Below are positions 33,293-42,885 of a stretch of 64,000 nucleotides of DNA, piece by piece; the stretch's first letter is position 1; the number at the start of each line of letters is the position of its first letter. Both the position numbers and the translations under genes were made by a program. The stretch spans positions 62,001-126,000 of the forward strand of contig NZ_FMBW01000057.1 in NCBI RefSeq assembly GCF_900091725.1, given 5' to 3'. The notes beneath the pieces are model-generated. The model saw only the letters and a list, made by a program, of their open reading frames with translations. It had not been told where the DNA came from and did not search any database. The stretch is from Streptomyces sp. DvalAA-43 (GTDB taxonomy: Bacteria; Actinomycetota; Actinomycetes; Streptomycetales; Streptomycetaceae).

Positions 33293-33481
33293 CTACTCCG
33301 CGACGACGGCGGAGGCCGGGGCTTCCATGAGGATGGTGCGCCGGGGGTTGGCCGTCTGGGTGGGCAGATCCACGGCGTGCTCCGGCCGCTCCGGCGTCCG
33401 CAGCGCTTCGGCGTCCTTGAGGTGCGCCAGCGTGGTGCGCCGGGGGTTGGCAATGTTGCGGAACGTCATCGTCGTCTTCAT
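33293..33481 (-). CDS. small protein with two ANPRRT(T/I)L motifs
   Basis: A 62-residue ORF starting MKTTMTFRNIANPRRTTLAHL and ending with TANPRRTILMEAPASAVVAE. The motif ANPRRTxL occurs at residues about 11-18 and 44-51, 33 codons apart; at DNA level the two share an exact 19-nt match (33334-33352 and 33433-33451). No signal peptide, Cys or membrane segment. I recognise no family; the bipartite motif is suggestive of a peptide substrate or a protein-binding linear motif. The start has no clear ribosome-binding site, an alternative ATG lies four codons in. It lies upstream of FAH-gltX, same strand, and divergently from the first conservon. Confidence 0.55.
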   Translation of the reverse strand: MKTTMTFRNIANPRRTTLAHLKDAEALRTPERPEHAVDLPTQTANPRRTILMEAPASAVVAE

Positions 33482-34060
33482 CTGCCGTTCGGACCCTGTC
33501 GGTACGGGCGCCGCCCGGAGGGGCGCCGGTTGTCGGATTTGCCATCCCTGTAAAGCGTCAGGCTAAACATCCAATTCCCTCCGGGAGCCCGGAAGAGACG
33601 GCGATCATCATGTGAGTTTGCTCACGGCCGCACCGGCAATTCCCGCATTTCGGGCAGTAGACCATGGCGACAGAAACAGACATTACGTCACTGAATCATC
33701 CATTCCACTCCTGACCATGGCGACTGGGACACCCTTTACGGTTGATCGATTCGCCCTTAATCATCCGCTTTATCCGTGATCACGCTCCACTGCTTGTTAC
33801 TCAGTCGTCACAACGTGTCACTCAGGCCATGGTGCGGCGCGGGGCCCTTGTTGGAGATCCGGCACTGTGCTGGAATTCCACGCACCGCCGCGGGTTTCAA
33901 GCCGGCGCGCAGGGGGCGCAACGGAGCGCCGAGTGGCGGCGGAAAGGGGAAGGACGCCGGTCACTCACGACCACCATGGGGCGGGTACAACGCCCCACGA
34001 CGCCGACACCGTTCCACCGCTTCGCGCGAGGGAACGCCTGGTCCAGAGGTTGCGACGCTA
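33482..34060. promoter_or_regulatory. 580-base control region upstream of the first conservon
   Basis: No gene is supported here. The block 33560-33790 is clearly less GC-rich than its surroundings. It carries a GACCATGGCGAC direct repeat (33660-33671 and 33713-33724, 53 bp apart) and GTGAG-TTTG-CTCAC (33613-33625 region), both candidate regulator sites. The frame of cvnA remains open through part of it, but no homology is visible before the cvnA start. Confidence 0.5.
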
Positions 34061-37000
34061 GTGCAGGGACGTTTCAAGAGGGATGGCAGCGCTGCGGCGG
34101 AGCAGGAGCCGCACGGCGGGACCGACCGCGGTTCCTCGGCCCAGCACGCCCAGAACCCCGGGCCTGCCGCGGCCGGCGAGAGCGGCGACCGCGCACAGCG
34201 CCCCGGTGCCACGGCGAACGGCGAGACCGATCCGGTCGCGTCGCCGCAGTCCCGGGGCCCCGTCAGCACCGGCTCACGCGTCGCTCTTCGCAACTGGCGC
34301 ATCAGCACCCGTCTGGTCTCCCTGCTCGCCCTTCCCGTGGTCGCCGCGACCACCCTGGGCGGACTGCGGATCAACGACTCCATGAACGACATCCAGCAGC
34401 TGGACCACATGCAGCTGCTGACCAAGATGACGAAGCAGGCGACGTCGCTGGCCCAGGCGCTCCAGGAGGAGCGCGACCGCTCGGCCGGTCCGCTGGCCAA
34501 CGGCGTGAAGCCCGACGACTTCAAGGTCACCGAGCCCCGCAAGAAGACCGACCGGGCGAAGACGGCCTTCCTCGACGCGACGACCTCGATCGGCGACCCC
34601 TCCGGCGACGAGGCCCTCGAAGGCATCTATTCGAGCGTCACCCAGATCGCGAGCCAGCTGGCCGAGATCCGGGACATCCGCAAGGCGGCGTACGGCAAGG
34701 GCACCCCGAGTCTCCAGACCGTCGACCAGTACAGCCAGCTGATCACCTCGCTGCTGAGCCTCTCGCAGGACATGGCGCAGGCGACCAGCAACTCGGAGAT
34801 GATCAAGCGGACCCGGGCACTGGCGGCCTTCTCCTCCGCCAAGGAGTACGCCTCGGTCCAGCGGGCGATCATCGCCGCGGCGCTGCCCGGCGGCAACGAC
34901 AAGCAGCCGCACCTCGACGAGAACGACAAGCAGTTCGGCCGTGCCGCGCTGCGCAAGGAGACCTCGGCGCTCCGCTCCTTCAAGGCCGTGTACGGCGACA
35001 ACGCCGATGAGCTGACCGCCACGCTGGACGAGGGCAACCCCGAGATCAAGGCGGCCAACACCTACGCGAAGAAGGTGCTGGACAGCCCCTCGGGCATGAC
35101 CGGCACCGCGCGCCGCTCCTACCTGGACTGGTACGACCAGAGCTCGACCAAGATCCAGGCGATGAAGACCATCGAGGAGACCCTCCTCAGCGACATGGAG
35201 GGCAAGGCCCGCGAGCTCCGCGACGAGTCGAAGCGCGAAGCGATCATCAGCGGTGCGCTCATCCTGCTGGTGCTCGGCGTCTCGCTGGTCGGCGCCTTCG
35301 TCGTCGCCCGGTCGATGATCCGCTCGCTGCGCCGGCTCCAGGACACCGCGACGCGCGTAGCCCAGGACCGGCTGCCCGAGCTCGTCAAGCAGCTCTCCGA
35401 GGCCGACCCGCAGGACGTCGACACCTCGGTCGAGTCGGTCGGTGTGCATTCCCGGGACGAGATCGGCAAGGTGGCCGCGGCCTTCGACGACGTGCACCGC
35501 GAGGCCGTCCGTCTCGCCGCCGAGCAGGCCCTCCTCCGGGGCAACGTCAACGCGATGTTCACCAACCTCTCGCGCCGGAGCCAGGGCCTCATCCAGCGCC
35601 AGCTCTCGCTCATCTCCGAGCTGGAGTCGCGCGAGGCCGACCCGGACCAGCTCTCCTCGCTCTTCAAGCTCGACCACCTCGCGACCCGCATGCGCCGTAA
35701 CGGCGAGAACCTCCTCGTCCTCGCGGGCGAGGAGCCGGGCCGCCGCTGGACCCGCCCCGTCCCGCTGGTCGACGTGCTCCGTGCCGCCGCCTCCGAGGTG
35801 GAGCAGTACGAGCGCATCGAACTGGCGGCGGTGCCCGCCACCGAGGTCGCGGGCCGCGTGGTCAACGACCTCGTGCACCTGCTCGCCGAGCTGCTGGAGA
35901 ACGCCACGTCGTTCTCCTCGCCCCAGACGAAGGTCCGGGTCACCGGTCACGCGCTGCCCGACGGGCGGGTGCTGGTCGAGATCCACGACACGGGCATCGG
36001 CCTCTCCCCCGAGGACCTCGCCGCGATCAACGAGCGGCTCGCCTCGCCGCCCACCGTGGACGTCTCGGTCTCCCGCCGCATGGGTCTGTTCGTGGTCGGC
36101 CGGCTGTCCCTGCGTCACGGCATCCGGATCCAGCTGCGGCCCTCCGACTCCGGCGGCACGACCGCGCTGGTCATGCTGCCCGTCGATGTCGCGCACGGCG
36201 GCAAGCAGCCGGTTCCCAAGCAGGCACCCGGACAGCAGTCCGGCGCCCCCGGCGGCCTGCTCGCCGGTGGCGGCGCGAGCGGTCCGGGCAACGGCTCCCG
36301 TCCCGGCGGTGCCCCGTCGGGCCCGGCCGGCCGTCTCGCCCCGGGGCCGGGCGCCTCGCGCGGCCAGGTCGGCGCGGGCTCCGCGCCGCGTGCCGCCCTG
36401 CCCTCCCGCGACGGCTCCCCCCGTCACCAGCAGGGCCAGCCGAACCAGCAGGGTCAGCAGAACGCCGGATTCCAGTCCGCCGGGCTGTCCGGCACCGGAC
36501 CACAGGACGTCTCCCGCCCGGAGCCGCAGCGTCAGGGCGGCGGCCTCGCCGGCGCCTTCGGCAACGGCGCCCGGCTCGGCGCCCGCGGCCAGGGCGACGG
36601 ACCGGGTCGTCCGGACTCCGGCCGCCCCGACCTGTTCGGCCAGAACCGCCAGGACCCGAACCGCCAGGACCAGAACTTCCCGGGCCAGAGCTTCCAGGGC
36701 CCGGACCGCCAGGACCCGAACGGCCAGCAGGGCCGGCCGAACGGCCCCGCCCCGTGGCAGCCCTCGCAGCCGCAGCAGGCCCGGCAGAACCCGGCGGGCC
36801 AGGGCGGCTTCCAGCAGCCCGGCGGCCGGGGCGAGTCCGGTCTCCGGCTGCCCCCGGCCGGCGGCCCGCGCGCCGAGCTGCCCGGCGGCAACCCCCAGCC
36901 GCAGCGTCCGCAGACCACCAGCTGGGGCACAGAGGAGCCGTCCGCGCCGCGGCGTACTCCGCTGGACGCCCCGCGCGGTCACGAGGAGCCCGAGTCCACC

Positions 37001-37837
37001 GGCCAGTTCCAGCGGCCGATGAACCCGCCGCTCCCCCCGCGGACGCCCATGGACGACCGGCAGGGCCCCGGCTCCACCGCCGAGTTCGCCCGTCCTGACT
37101 TCTCCGGCCCGGCCCCGCAGCCCCAGGCCCCGCAGGACCTGTCGGCCCAGGACCCGGCGAGCACCTCGCAGTTCGCCCGGCCCGACTTCGGACAGCCGCT
37201 GCCCACCCGGTCGCCGGACCAGGGCCTGCCGGCCCCGCGTCAGCGCGGCCGGGACGACGAGGACTTCGGTGCTCCGCGTCCGCCCGCCGGTGACGGGCAG
37301 TACCGTCCGGTGCTGCCGCCGCAGCCGCAGCCCGAGGCGCTTCCTCCGGCGGCCGGGCCCGGGGACGGTCGTACACCGCTGTACGACACCCTGGAGACCA
37401 ACTGGTTCCACGGCCCGCAGCAGGGCGGTCAGCAGCCGCCCGCCGAGCCGCAGGCGCCCGCGCACCTCTCCCCGCAGCAGGCCCCGGAGCCTCCCGCGGC
37501 CCCGCGCCGCGGCGGAGACGACACGGGCAACGCCACAAGTTCCTGGCGCCCCTCGCCGAACGACGAACTCGTACGGCAGGCGGAGCGGGTCAAGAAGCCC
37601 GCGGCAGGCGGAGTCACCACTTCCGGACTGCCGCGCCGAGTGCCTCGCGCCAACCTGGTGCCGGGCACCGCTCAGCAGCAGAACCATCAGTCAGGTCCGC
37701 AGGTGTCACGCGCCCCCGATGATGTACGCGGGCGGTTGACCAATCTCCGCCGGGGCATCCAGCAAGGGCGACAGGCCAACAACGGCCAGTCGACCGGCAG
37801 TTTCCCACTCGGCCCCACTCACCAGCAGGAGCGTTAG
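34061..37837 (+). CDS. cvnA: conservon sensor kinase-like protein CvnA (first copy)
   Basis: A 1258-residue membrane protein. GTG at 34061 is chosen because AGAGGT precedes it at the same distance as in the second conservon. Order of domains: Ser/Gly/Ala-rich cytoplasmic N-terminus, TM1 near residue 85-105 (STRLVSLLALPVVAATTLGG), extracellular nitrate/nitrite-sensor-like (NIT) region (helical, ERDRSAGPLANG and VDQYSQLITSLLSLSQ), TM2 (ISGALILLVLGVSLVGAFVVA), HAMP-like region, then HATPase: ELLENATSFSSPQTK, EIHDTGIGLSPEDL and RMGLFVVGRLSLRHG. A 500-residue Pro/Gln/Gly-rich tail follows and ends in a conserved GLPRRVPRANLVPGT ... VSRAPDDVRGRLTNLRRG motif. Conservons are Streptomyces G-protein-like signalling complexes with CvnB-D. 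Confidence 0.93.
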   Translation: MQGRFKRDGSAAAEQEPHGGTDRGSSAQHAQNPGPAAAGESGDRAQRPGATANGETDPVASPQSRGPVSTGSRVALRNWRISTRLVSLLALPVVAATTLGGLRINDSMNDIQQLDHMQLLTKMTKQATSLAQALQEERDRSAGPLANGVKPDDFKVTEPRKKTDRAKTAFLDATTSIGDPSGDEALEGIYSSVTQIASQLAEIRDIRKAAYGKGTPSLQTVDQYSQLITSLLSLSQDMAQATSNSEMIKRTRALAAFSSAKEYASVQRAIIAAALPGGNDKQPHLDENDKQFGRAALRKETSALRSFKAVYGDNADELTATLDEGNPEIKAANTYAKKVLDSPSGMTGTARRSYLDWYDQSSTKIQAMKTIEETLLSDMEGKARELRDESKREAIISGALILLVLGVSLVGAFVVARSMIRSLRRLQDTATRVAQDRLPELVKQLSEADPQDVDTSVESVGVHSRDEIGKVAAAFDDVHREAVRLAAEQALLRGNVNAMFTNLSRRSQGLIQRQLSLISELESREADPDQLSSLFKLDHLATRMRRNGENLLVLAGEEPGRRWTRPVPLVDVLRAAASEVEQYERIELAAVPATEVAGRVVNDLVHLLAELLENATSFSSPQTKVRVTGHALPDGRVLVEIHDTGIGLSPEDLAAINERLASPPTVDVSVSRRMGLFVVGRLSLRHGIRIQLRPSDSGGTTALVMLPVDVAHGGKQPVPKQAPGQQSGAPGGLLAGGGASGPGNGSRPGGAPSGPAGRLAPGPGASRGQVGAGSAPRAALPSRDGSPRHQQGQPNQQGQQNAGFQSAGLSGTGPQDVSRPEPQRQGGGLAGAFGNGARLGARGQGDGPGRPDSGRPDLFGQNRQDPNRQDQNFPGQSFQGPDRQDPNGQQGRPNGPAPWQPSQPQQARQNPAGQGGFQQPGGRGESGLRLPPAGGPRAELPGGNPQPQRPQTTSWGTEEPSAPRRTPLDAPRGHEEPESTGQFQRPMNPPLPPRTPMDDRQGPGSTAEFARPDFSGPAPQPQAPQDLSAQDPASTSQFARPDFGQPLPTRSPDQGLPAPRQRGRDDEDFGAPRPPAGDGQYRPVLPPQPQPEALPPAAGPGDGRTPLYDTLETNWFHGPQQGGQQPPAEPQAPAHLSPQQAPEPPAAPRRGGDDTGNATSSWRPSPNDELVRQAERVKKPAAGGVTTSGLPRRVPRANLVPGTAQQQNHQSGPQVSRAPDDVRGRLTNLRRGIQQGRQANNGQSTGSFPLGPTHQQER

Positions 37838-38260
37838 TTGAGCCCGATGAGTCAGGCCGCGCAGAATCTGAACTGGTTGATCACCAACTTCGTGGACAAC
37901 ACCCCCGGGGTGTCGCACACGGTGGTGGTCTCCGCCGACGGACTCCTGCTGGCCATGTCCGAAGGATTTCCCCGTGACCGCGCCGACCAGCTGGCGGCCG
38001 TCGCCTCCGGGCTGACCTCGCTGACCGCGGGTGCTTCCCGGATCTTCGAGGGCGGTGCCGTCAGCCAGACCGTGGTGGAGATGGAACGCGGGTTCCTCTT
38101 CCTGATGTCCATCTCGGACGGCTCCTCGCTGGCCGTCCTCGCCCACCCGGACGCCGACATCGGCCTGGTCGGGTACGAGATGGCTCTGCTGGTCGACCGT
38201 GCGGGCACCGTCCTCACCCCCGATCTCCGTGCCGAGCTCCAGGGCAGCCTGCTCCATTAG
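37838..38260 (+). CDS. cvnB: roadblock/LC7 protein CvnB (first copy)
   Basis: A 140-residue roadblock/LC7 domain protein. TTG at 37838 immediately follows the cvnA stop, with AGGAG at ideal spacing; an ATG three codons in is the alternative. Features: MSQAAQNLNWLITNFVDNTPGV, VVVSADGLLLAMSEGFPRDRAD, and MISISDGSSLAVLAHPDADIGL-like segments. CvnB interacts with the GTPase CvnD, in analogy to MglB-MglA. The 5' half is nearly identical at DNA level to the second copy (only two differences over 37859-38034), while the 3' half is diverged at synonymous sites. Confidence 0.95.
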   Translation: MSPMSQAAQNLNWLITNFVDNTPGVSHTVVVSADGLLLAMSEGFPRDRADQLAAVASGLTSLTAGASRIFEGGAVSQTVVEMERGFLFLMSISDGSSLAVLAHPDADIGLVGYEMALLVDRAGTVLTPDLRAELQGSLLH

Positions 38261-38393
38261 GCGGCCATGGATCGATGACAGACTCGATTGCCCCAGCCAA
38301 CGCCCTCAACCCTCGCCCGTCCGGCCGCTTAGAGCCCCCCACCGGCCCCTTCAGACGGCAAGCCGACGCACTGCTGTCACGCCCGGAGGATTC

Positions 38394-38801
38394 ATGACCC
38401 CGCCACCCGCCTCACCCGATCCGTACGGCGCACTGCACCACGCGTCGTACGACGGTGAAGGCGACCAGCCACTGGTCCGCCCGTATGCCATGACCGGTGG
38501 CCGGACCCGGCCGCGCTACCAGCTCGCCATAGAGGCGCTGGTCTCCACCACGGCCGACCCCGCGCACCTGGGCACACTGCTGCCCGAGCACCAGCGGATC
38601 TGCCACCTCTGCCGTGAGGTCAAATCGGTGGCCGAGGTCTCGGCGCTGCTGTCGATGCCGCTCGGTGTGGCCCGGATTCTCGTCGCGGACCTGGCGGAAG
38701 CCGGCATGGTGGCCATCCACCAGCCGGGCAATGGAGAGGCCGGCGGCGCGCCGGATGTGACACTGCTCGAAAGGGTGCTCAGTGGACTTCGCAAGCTCTA
38801 G
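38394..38801 (+). CDS. cvnC: DUF742 winged-helix protein CvnC (first copy)
   Basis: A 135-residue protein. ATG at 38394 with GGAGGA ahead. DUF742 signature: LVRPYAMTGGRTRPRYQLAIEALVS, EHQRICHLCREVKSVAEVSALL, PLGVARILVADLAEAGMVAIHQPG and LERVLSGLRKL. The winged-helix-like fold suggests DNA binding or protein contact. It overlaps cvnD by 20 bases at the 3' end. 133 bases separate it from cvnB. Confidence 0.93.
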   Translation: MTPPPASPDPYGALHHASYDGEGDQPLVRPYAMTGGRTRPRYQLAIEALVSTTADPAHLGTLLPEHQRICHLCREVKSVAEVSALLSMPLGVARILVADLAEAGMVAIHQPGNGEAGGAPDVTLLERVLSGLRKL

Positions 38802-39363
38802 CGGCGGTGCGGCCCGTGCCACCACCTCGGCGAAGATCGTGGTGGCAGGGGGCTTCGGCGTGGGCAAGACCACGTTCGTCGGTGCCGTCTCGGAGATCAA
38901 CCCGTTGCGTACGGAGGCCGTGATGACGTCCGCGTCCGCGGGCATCGACGACCTGACGCACACCGGGGGCAAGACGACGACGACCGTCGCCATGGACTTC
39001 GGCCGTATCACGCTGGACCAGGACCTGATCCTGTACCTCTTCGGTACGCCCGGACAGGACCGCTTCTGGTTCATGTGGGACGACCTGGTCCGCGGCGCCA
39101 TCGGCGCCGTCGTCCTCGTCGACACCCGCCGCCTCGCCGACTGCTTCCCCGCCGTCGACTACTTCGAGAACAGCGGCCTTCCCTTCGTCATCGCCCTCAA
39201 CGGCTTCGACGGACACCAGCCCTACACCCCCGACGAAGTCCGCGAAGCCCTCCAGATCGGACCCGACACCCCGATCATCACGACGGACGCGCGCCACCGC
39301 GCGGATGCCAAGAGCGGTCTGATCACGCTCGTCGAGCACGCGCTCATGGCACGGCTCAAGTAA
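38782..39363 (+). CDS. cvnD: conservon GTPase CvnD (first copy)
   Basis: A 193-residue small Ras-like/MglA-type GTPase. P-loop GGFGVGKTTF at residues 23-32; switch II FGTPGQDRFWFM; base-recognition motif LNGFDG (N-x-x-D type). GTG start 38782 within the cvnC end. Length matches conservon GTPases. It is followed by a terminator (39519-39542). The 3' part is almost identical to the second copy (one difference over 39064-39276). Confidence 0.95.
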   Translation: MDFASSSGGAARATTSAKIVVAGGFGVGKTTFVGAVSEINPLRTEAVMTSASAGIDDLTHTGGKTTTTVAMDFGRITLDQDLILYLFGTPGQDRFWFMWDDLVRGAIGAVVLVDTRRLADCFPAVDYFENSGLPFVIALNGFDGHQPYTPDEVREALQIGPDTPIITTDARHRADAKSGLITLVEHALMARLK

Positions 39364-39710
39364 GAACAAGTCGGTATTGCCGTACGGTAGTTACCGTAGT
39401 CGGACGGGGGTGGGCTGTGTCCTTTGACACGATCCGCCCCCGTATTCATAACGTTTCGACAGAGAATTGCCCCGCGTTCGACACCCGGCGCATCCGTTTG
39501 GTGCCACTCCGCTCACCTGAGCCCCGCCTTTTGACGGGGCTCGTTCTTTATGCCCGTTTTATCTGAGGTCTGGGCCACTCGGAATGACAGGTTCCGACTG
39601 TTTGGAACGCGGCCGGTCCCCGTGCTGGAATTCGACGAACTCCCGAGTAGTACGGCCCTGAACGAAACACGGCACAGCGTAGGTGCCGACGCCGAGAGGT
39701 TGTTGGTCGA
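39364..39710. other. 347-base spacer between the two conservons
   Basis: The spacer holds the terminator of the first conservon, then about 170 bases of lower-GC DNA that should contain the promoter of the second cvn operon. A small in-frame reading at about 39417-39566 overlaps the terminator stem and has no homology, so it is not called a gene. Confidence 0.5.
39519..39542 (+). terminator. intrinsic terminator of the first conservon
   Basis: GAGCCCCG (39519-39526) and CGGGGCTC (39535-39542) form an 8-bp stem with loop CCTTTTGA, followed by GTTCTTTA. It separates the two conservon operons. Confidence 0.8.
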
Positions 39711-42700
39711 GTGAGGCGAAACAACGCGGGCTCCACGGCGCAGCAGGAGCGGGGCAACTTCACCCCGCCGCCGCGCGCCGCGGCGGCGTCCGCCGATGCG
39801 TCCCGTACCGCGGTGTCCGGTGGCAGTACCAGTCGGCTGTCCCCGCGCAACTGGCGGGTGCCCACTCGGCTGAACGCCATCCTCCTGATCCCCGTCGCGG
39901 TCGGCCTGGTCATGGGCGGGTTCCAGGTGAAGGGGTCGATCGACACCTGGCGCGAGGCGCAGGACGCCGAGAAGACCGCGCTGATCGTGCGCGCGGCCGC
40001 CGAGTACGGCCAGGCCCTCCTCAACGAACGCGACCTCTCCGCCCAGCCCCTCCTCTCGAACAAGCGCGACGCCGCCGTCATCGGGCAGGTCCAGGCCGCC
40101 ACCGACAACGCCGCGGGCAAGTTCAACGACGCCGTGAAGGGCATGCCCCGGAAGCAGGGCCTGGAGCGGCGCCTCCAGCTCTTCCGGCTGGAGGAGCCCA
40201 CCCTCCCCGGGCTGCGCAAGGCGGCCTTCGCCGGGGCCATGGACCCGGTGAAGACGGAGGAGGGCTACGTCAAGGTCCAGCACTCCCTGATGGAGTTCAG
40301 CAACGAGCTGGGGCTGGGCACCGGCAACATCACCAGCTACGGCCGTACGGTCTACGCGCTCGAACTCGCCAAGGCTGCAGAATCGCTTCAGCGCTCCATC
40401 GGCATGCATCTGCTGGTCCGCCCGAGCCAGGAGCGCGCCACGTTCGACGCCCAGGTCAAGGCCTTCGGCTCGTACAACTACCTGGAGCAGATCGCACTCG
40501 GCGAGTTCACCTCCGGCGGTACGGAGGCCGACGCGGCCCGGCTGAAGCAGGTCATGACCGCCAAGGCCGACGAGGGTGCCCAGGAGGTCAGGAAGGCCAG
40601 GGAGAAGGCCGCCGCGGCGGGGACCCCGTTCGTCACCCCGCCCAGCATCGACGGTTCGGTCTTCGACGGCATGGCCCAGCAGATCGCTCAGGGCAAGTCG
40701 CCCGAGAAGCTGGCCGCGAAGGGCATCACGCCCGAGACCTGGATGGCGGCCGCCACCGCCAAGTTCGACGGCTACACCACGGTCGAGGACGAGCTCGTCG
40801 ACAAGGCCGTGAAGGAGGCCTCGGACATCTCGTCCGGCGCCCGCAACGACGCCTTCGTCAACGCCGCCGTCGTGATCGTCGCCCTGCTGGCCGCGTTCAT
40901 CCTGGCCGGCCTCATGGCCCGGCAGATGAGCCGCTCGATGCGGAAGCTGCGTACGGCCGCCTTCGGGATCGCCGAGCAGCGGCTCCCGATGCTGGTCGAC
41001 CAGCTCTCCCGGGCCGAACCGGAACGGGTCGACACCCGGGTCCAGCCGATCCCGATCCACAGCCGCGACGAGATCGGCGAGGTCGCCCGCGCCTTCGACC
41101 AGGTGCACCGCGAGGCGGTCCGGCTGGCGGCCGAACAGGCGATGCTGCGGGGCAACGTCAACGCGATCTTCACCAATCTCTCGCGCCGCAACCAGTCGCT
41201 GATCGAGGGTCAGCTGACCCTCATCACCGACCTGGAGAACAACGAGGCCGACCCGGACCAGCTGGAGAACCTCTTCCGGCTGGACCACCTGGCCACCCGT
41301 ATGCGCCGCAACGGCGAGAACCTCCTGGTCCTCGCCGGCGAGGAGCCGGGCCGCCGCTGGAACCAGCCGGTCCCGCTGGTCGACGTGCTCCGCGCCGCCT
41401 CCTCCGAGGTGGAGTCGTACGAGCGCATCGAGCTCTCCGGGGTGCCCGAGACCGAGATCCACGGCCAGTCGGTCACCGACCTCGTGCATCTGCTGGCCGA
41501 GCTGCTGGAGAACGCCACCACGTTCTCCTCGCCGCAGACCAAGGTGCGGGTCACCGCGACCCGGCTGCCCGACAGCCGCGTGATGATCGAGATCCACGAC
41601 AAGGGCATCGGCCTCACCGGCGAGGACTTCGCCGACATCAACCACAAGCTGGCCAACCCGCCGACCGTGGACGCCGCGGTGTCGCAGCGGATGGGGCTGT
41701 TCGTGGTCGGCCGGCTCGCCGACCGGCACGGCATCCGGGTCCAGCTGCGCCCCTCGGGCGAGCAGGCCGGGACCACCTCGCTGGTCATGCTGCCGGACGC
41801 GATCACCCATGGCGGCGGTGGCGAACCGGCCCCCGCGGCCGACGACTTCACCGTCTCCTCGATCATTCCGGAGCAGCAGGGCTTCGCCCAGCAGCCGCCC
41901 CAGCCGCAGCCGCGCACGGCGGCGGAACTCGGCTTCGACGACTCCCGCTACGAGCAGCCCTCGCCGGAGGCCCCGCAGCTGGACCCGGTGGGCCGTTCGC
42001 TGCTGCGCGGGGAGCGCCGGGCGGCGCTGGGGGCGCAGACGGCGGACGAGCACCAGCAGTTCCCGCAGCAGCCGTACGCCGACGGCCCGTACGCCGGGAA
42101 CGGATACGCCCAGGAGCCGCAGCCGACCGCGCAGGAGCAGTACCAGCAGGCTCCGTACGAGGGCGGCTACGAGCCCTACGGCAGTGCCCCGGGCTTCGCC
42201 CAGCAGCCCGAACAGGGTCTGCCCGGCGGCTATGCGGAAGCCGGTTATGCGAGCGGCGAGACCCCGCAGCCGTCGTACGGGGAGCAGTTCGCTCCCCGGT
42301 CCCACCAGGACGACTGGCCGGATCAGGGTGCCTACCAGGGTGCGTACGAGCCCTTGGCCCCGGCGGAAGCGGAATCCGTCGCGAGCGCCCCTGCGGAGCC
42401 GCAGGAGCGCGTAGGCTTCGACTCCCAGGGGCCCACGCCCAACTCCGGTCACGAGCTGACCGAAGCCGGGCTGCCGCGCCGGGGCGGACAGCAGCACTGG
42501 CAGCCCACCGGTCGCGGCAACAGCCGCCCCGTCGCCGCGCAGCAGGAAGTGCAGCAACAGCAGGAACTGCCGCAGCAGCCGTCGCCCGCGCAGCAGGACG
42601 GAACCGGCTCCGACGACTGGCGTTCGGCCAACGACGAGCGCTGGGAGCGGGCCGAGAAGCTCCGGGAGCCGAAGGCGGGCGGGATCACCCCGTCCGGACT

Positions 42701-42884
42701 CCCGCGGCGGGTGCCCAAGGCCAATCTGGTCGAGGGCACGGCGGAACAGACTGTGCAGGGCGGCCCCCAGGTTTCCCGTGCCCCCGAGGACATCCGCGGC
42801 AGGTTGAGCAACCTGCGGCGGGGTGTGCTGCGGGGACGCAGCGCGGGTTCGGACGACAGTAATACCTACGACCAGGAGCGTTAG
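39711..42884 (+). CDS. cvnA: conservon sensor kinase-like protein CvnA (second copy)
   Basis: A 1057-residue protein starting with GTG (MRRNNAGSTAQQERGN), AGAGGT ten bases ahead. TM1 is LNAILLIPVAVGLVMGGFQV (about residues 54-74), then a NIT-type extracellular domain (residues about 75-370), TM2 VIVALLAAFILAGLMARQM (residue about 385-405), HAMP, and the HATPase domain with LLENATTFSSPQTKV, IEIHDKGIGLTGED and MGLFVVGRLADRHGI. A 330-residue Pro/Gln/Tyr-rich tail ends with GITPSGLPRRVPKANLVEGT ... VSRAPEDIRGRLSNLRRG. The sensor domains of the two CvnA copies share little, so they likely detect different signals, while cytoplasmic parts are well conserved. Confidence 0.93.
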   Translation: MRRNNAGSTAQQERGNFTPPPRAAAASADASRTAVSGGSTSRLSPRNWRVPTRLNAILLIPVAVGLVMGGFQVKGSIDTWREAQDAEKTALIVRAAAEYGQALLNERDLSAQPLLSNKRDAAVIGQVQAATDNAAGKFNDAVKGMPRKQGLERRLQLFRLEEPTLPGLRKAAFAGAMDPVKTEEGYVKVQHSLMEFSNELGLGTGNITSYGRTVYALELAKAAESLQRSIGMHLLVRPSQERATFDAQVKAFGSYNYLEQIALGEFTSGGTEADAARLKQVMTAKADEGAQEVRKAREKAAAAGTPFVTPPSIDGSVFDGMAQQIAQGKSPEKLAAKGITPETWMAAATAKFDGYTTVEDELVDKAVKEASDISSGARNDAFVNAAVVIVALLAAFILAGLMARQMSRSMRKLRTAAFGIAEQRLPMLVDQLSRAEPERVDTRVQPIPIHSRDEIGEVARAFDQVHREAVRLAAEQAMLRGNVNAIFTNLSRRNQSLIEGQLTLITDLENNEADPDQLENLFRLDHLATRMRRNGENLLVLAGEEPGRRWNQPVPLVDVLRAASSEVESYERIELSGVPETEIHGQSVTDLVHLLAELLENATTFSSPQTKVRVTATRLPDSRVMIEIHDKGIGLTGEDFADINHKLANPPTVDAAVSQRMGLFVVGRLADRHGIRVQLRPSGEQAGTTSLVMLPDAITHGGGGEPAPAADDFTVSSIIPEQQGFAQQPPQPQPRTAAELGFDDSRYEQPSPEAPQLDPVGRSLLRGERRAALGAQTADEHQQFPQQPYADGPYAGNGYAQEPQPTAQEQYQQAPYEGGYEPYGSAPGFAQQPEQGLPGGYAEAGYASGETPQPSYGEQFAPRSHQDDWPDQGAYQGAYEPLAPAEAESVASAPAEPQERVGFDSQGPTPNSGHELTEAGLPRRGGQQHWQPTGRGNSRPVAAQQEVQQQQELPQQPSPAQQDGTGSDDWRSANDERWERAEKLREPKAGGITPSGLPRRVPKANLVEGTAEQTVQGGPQVSRAPEDIRGRLSNLRRGVLRGRSAGSDDSNTYDQER

Positions 42885-42885
42885 T

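Noticed and set aside
33776..34060. N-terminal extension of the first CvnA by about 95 residues
   Set aside because: It would run through the lower-GC control region, has no homology, and the GTG at 34061 has the same upstream context as the second CvnA.
39417..39566. Small ORF in the spacer between the conservons
   Set aside because: It overlaps the terminator stem of the first conservon and shows no homology or ribosome-binding site.
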